From NCBI GenBank assembly GCA_033782935.1, contig JAWQEG010000488.1, positions 124,001 through 188,000 on the forward strand: DNA of 64,000 nt, read 5' to 3'. The notes beneath the pieces were generated by a model. The model worked only from the letters and a program-made list of their open reading frames with translations, made no database searches and was not told the DNA's origin. The stretch comes from Petrolisthes cinctipes. Taxonomy: Eukaryota; Arthropoda; Malacostraca; Decapoda; Porcellanidae. How positions within the stretch are numbered: the first letter of the stretch is position 1; each line of letters opens with the position of its first letter. Both the position numbers and the translations under genes were made by a program. Shown here one piece after another: positions 62,455-64,000 of the stretch.

Positions 62455-64000
62455 AGATACAGGCCCAAAACATGCTCAAAATCGATCTTTTAGGTGCCCA
62501 AAAGTCGATATGTGCATGCATCTTCAGTACCCGTTTATATCTCAAATTCAGGCTCAAAACACCCGAAAATTCGATATTTTGGGGTCCCAGAAGCAATCTG
62601 TACAGGCCTACTCAGTGCTAGAATATTTTCAAAATATAGGCTAAAAACATGCTAAAAATCTATATTTTAGGTGCCAAAAAGTCGATATCTCAAATTCAGT
62701 CCCAAAACACCCGAAACTTCGATATTTAGGGGTCCCAGAAGCGATCTGTACATGCCTACTCCGTGTTAGAGTATTTTCAAAATACAGGCTAAAAACATAC
62801 TGAAAATCGATCTTTTAGGTGCACAAAAGTCGATATGTGCATGCATCTTCTGTACCCGTTTATATCTCAAATTCTGGCCCTAAACACCCGAAAATTCGAT
62901 ATTTTGGGGTCCCAGAAGAGATCTGTACATGCCTACTCAGGCTAGAATGTTTTCAAAATATAGGCTCAAAACATGCTAAAAATCGATATTTAAGGTGCAT
63001 AAAAACGATATCTCAAATTCTGACCCTAAACACCCGAAAATTCGATATTTTGGGGTCCTAGAAGCGATCTGTACATGCCTACTCCGTGTTAAAGTATTTT
63101 CAAAATTTAGGCCCAAAACATGCTGAAAATCGATATTTTAGATGCCCAAAGTCAATATGTGCATGTATCTTCTATACTCTTTATATCTCAAATTCAGGCT
63201 CAAAACACCCGAAAATTCGATATTTAGGGGTCCCAGAAGCGATCTCTACATGCCTACTCAGTGCTAGAATGTTTTCAAAATATAGGCTCAAAACATGCTC
63301 AAAATCGATATTTTAGGTGCCCAAAAGTCGATATGTGCATGCATCTTCTGTACTCGTTTATATCTCAAATTCAGGCTCAAAACACCCGAAAATTCGATAT
63401 TTTGGGGTCCCAGAAGCGATCTGTACATGCCTACTCAGTGCTAGAATATTTTAAAAATATAGGATCAAAACAAGCTAAAAATCGATATTTTAGGTGCGTA
63501 AAGGCGATATCTCAAATTAAGGCCCAAATCACCCGAAAATTCTATATTTAGGGGTCCCAGAAGCGATCTGTACATGCCTACTCCGTGTTAGAGTATTTTC
63601 AAAATACAGGCCAAAAACATACTGAAAATCGATCTTTTAGGTGCCCAAAAGTCGATATGTGCATGCATCTTCTGTACCCGTTTATATCTCAAATTCTGGC
63701 CCTAAACACCCGAAAATTCGATATTTTGGGGTCCTAGAAGCGATCTGTACATGCCTACTCCGTGTTAAAGTATTTTCAAAATTTAGGCCCAAAACATGCT
63801 GAAAATCGATATTTTAGATGCCCAAAGTCAATATGTGCATGTATCTTCTATACTCTTTATATCTCAAATTCAGGCTCAAAACACCCGAAAATTCGATATT
63901 TAGGGGTCCCAGAAGCGATCTCTACATGCCTACTCAGTGCTAGAATGTTTTCAAAATATAGGCTCAAAACATGCTCAAAATCGATATTTTAGGGGCCCAA
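62455..64000 (+). repeat. Third, shortened copy of segment B, cut by the window edge
   Basis: From about 62,455 to 63,015 this matches 52,507-53,067 (offset 9,948). From about 63,015 it matches from 53,744 onward (offset 9,271). The 677-bp difference equals one four-monomer unit missing here. Near 63,570-64,000 the sequence repeats again with a 676-bp step (phase points 63,086 and 63,762), including CTATACTCTTTATATCTC. The array continues beyond 64,000. Confidence 0.83.

Larger units (their letters stand above)
1..64000 (+). repeat. Tandem satellite DNA array, 176/177-bp monomer family
   Basis: The window is filled end to end by one satellite family in a single orientation. Successive monomers can be phased on the ATGCT/ATACT that follows CAAAAC, for example at 130, 307, 483, 630, 789, 965, 1141, 1317, 1464, 1641, 1817, 1993, 2169, 2328, 2504 and 2680. 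These steps are 177, 176, 147 and 159 bp. The monomer is about 39% GC with six CpG sites. Both window edges cut the array, so its full length is unknown. I found no inversion, mobile-element insertion or unique DNA. A centromeric or heterochromatic role fits the monomer size and higher-order structure, but the sequence alone does not prove it. I do not recognise the family. Confidence 0.98.
29900..64000 (+). repeat. Satellite domain II
   Basis: This right part of the array is built mainly from 147-bp monomers reading GTGCGTAAAGG (from about 30.9 kb, with a GTGCTTAAAGG precursor-like form near 30,220), a second short type reading GTGCCAAAAAGTCGATATC, and long monomers reading GATGTTTTAGG or TTCTGGCCCTAAAC. 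The domain I markers CTCCTAGTTAG and CAGATGCAGGC are not seen here. Most long monomers are 177 bp, with CCCAAAAG where 176-bp units have CCCAAAG. The largest and most similar segmental copies in the window lie in its right half, from 50 kb onward. Confidence 0.8.

Noticed and set aside
307..63992. Numerous + strand open reading frames of 60-306 codons
   Set aside because: They are the satellite translated in three frames. The same peptides recur with monomer spacing, the frame shifts whenever a 176-bp unit occurs, starts and stops fall at fixed monomer positions, and variants are spread over all codon positions. No start context, intron or upstream signal supports a gene.
1..64000. CRISPR array, because short repeats alternate with variable parts
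   Set aside because: The whole 176-bp unit is repeated, with no unique spacers. No cas-like gene or leader is present.
1..64000. Human-type alpha satellite, given the similar monomer length and higher-order repeats
   Set aside because: The monomer sequence does not resemble alpha satellite as I know it, and I see no CENP-B box (core TTCG....A..CGGG) in either half. The similarity is in architecture only.
1..64000. Identification as a known plant centromere repeat, such as the 178-bp Arabidopsis or 176-bp Brassica families
   Set aside because: The lengths are similar, but the sequences I recall for those families do not match. A database search of a consensus monomer would settle it; I cannot run one.

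Overview
The whole window is one uninterrupted block of satellite DNA. All monomers run head to tail in the same orientation, and the array runs off both ends. I see no gene, RNA gene, transposon, promoter or terminator, and no stretch of even 100 bases that is not satellite. An array of this kind, with near-nucleosome-length monomers and nested higher-order repeats, points to a eukaryotic nuclear chromosome (centromeric, pericentromeric or other constitutive heterochromatin). I do not recognise the family and cannot name the organism. Frequent CpG-to-TpG/CpA variants suggest a genome with cytosine methylation, such as a plant or vertebrate, but this is inference.

The standard monomer is 176-177 bp, about 39% GC. 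It is itself a dimer of two diverged 88-bp halves, called A and B here, that are about 69% identical (61 of 88 positions by hand). Shorter monomers are mixed in: 147 bp (29 bp lost from half B), 159 bp (net 18 bp lost from half A) and one 129-bp monomer carrying both losses. I estimate roughly 375 monomers from lengths; I did not count them.

There are two sequence domains. Domain I (about 1-29,900) is marked by the A-half variant CTCCTAGTTAG, the 159-bp monomers and the CTTCTGCAC/CAACCTC B-half variant. Domain II (about 29,900-64,000) is marked by short monomers reading GTGCGTAAAGGCGATATC and by half-B variants reading GATGTTTTAGG or TTCTGGCCCTAAAC. The change occurs over about 1 kb near 30 kb.

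Both domains contain higher-order repeats at several scales: 353, 675-677, 1000, 1058, 1327, 1344, 1499-1500, 1557, 2005/2182, 2168 and 2186 bp. Domain II also has multi-kilobase copies at offsets of 5,474 and 6,622 bp, with a third, shortened copy at the right edge. The youngest-looking blocks are the 1557-bp triplicate (12.4-17.2 kb), the 1327-bp duplicate (37.15-39.8 kb) and the 3.7-kb block at 52.1 and 58.7 kb. Copies often differ by gain or loss of one whole monomer (about 177 bp) or one four-monomer unit (677 bp), as expected from unequal exchange in register.

Many open reading frames of 60-306 codons exist on the + strand. They are translations of the satellite in shifting frames and are not annotated as genes. 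Block boundaries below were read by eye from shared variants and are good to roughly 10-50 bp unless stated otherwise.
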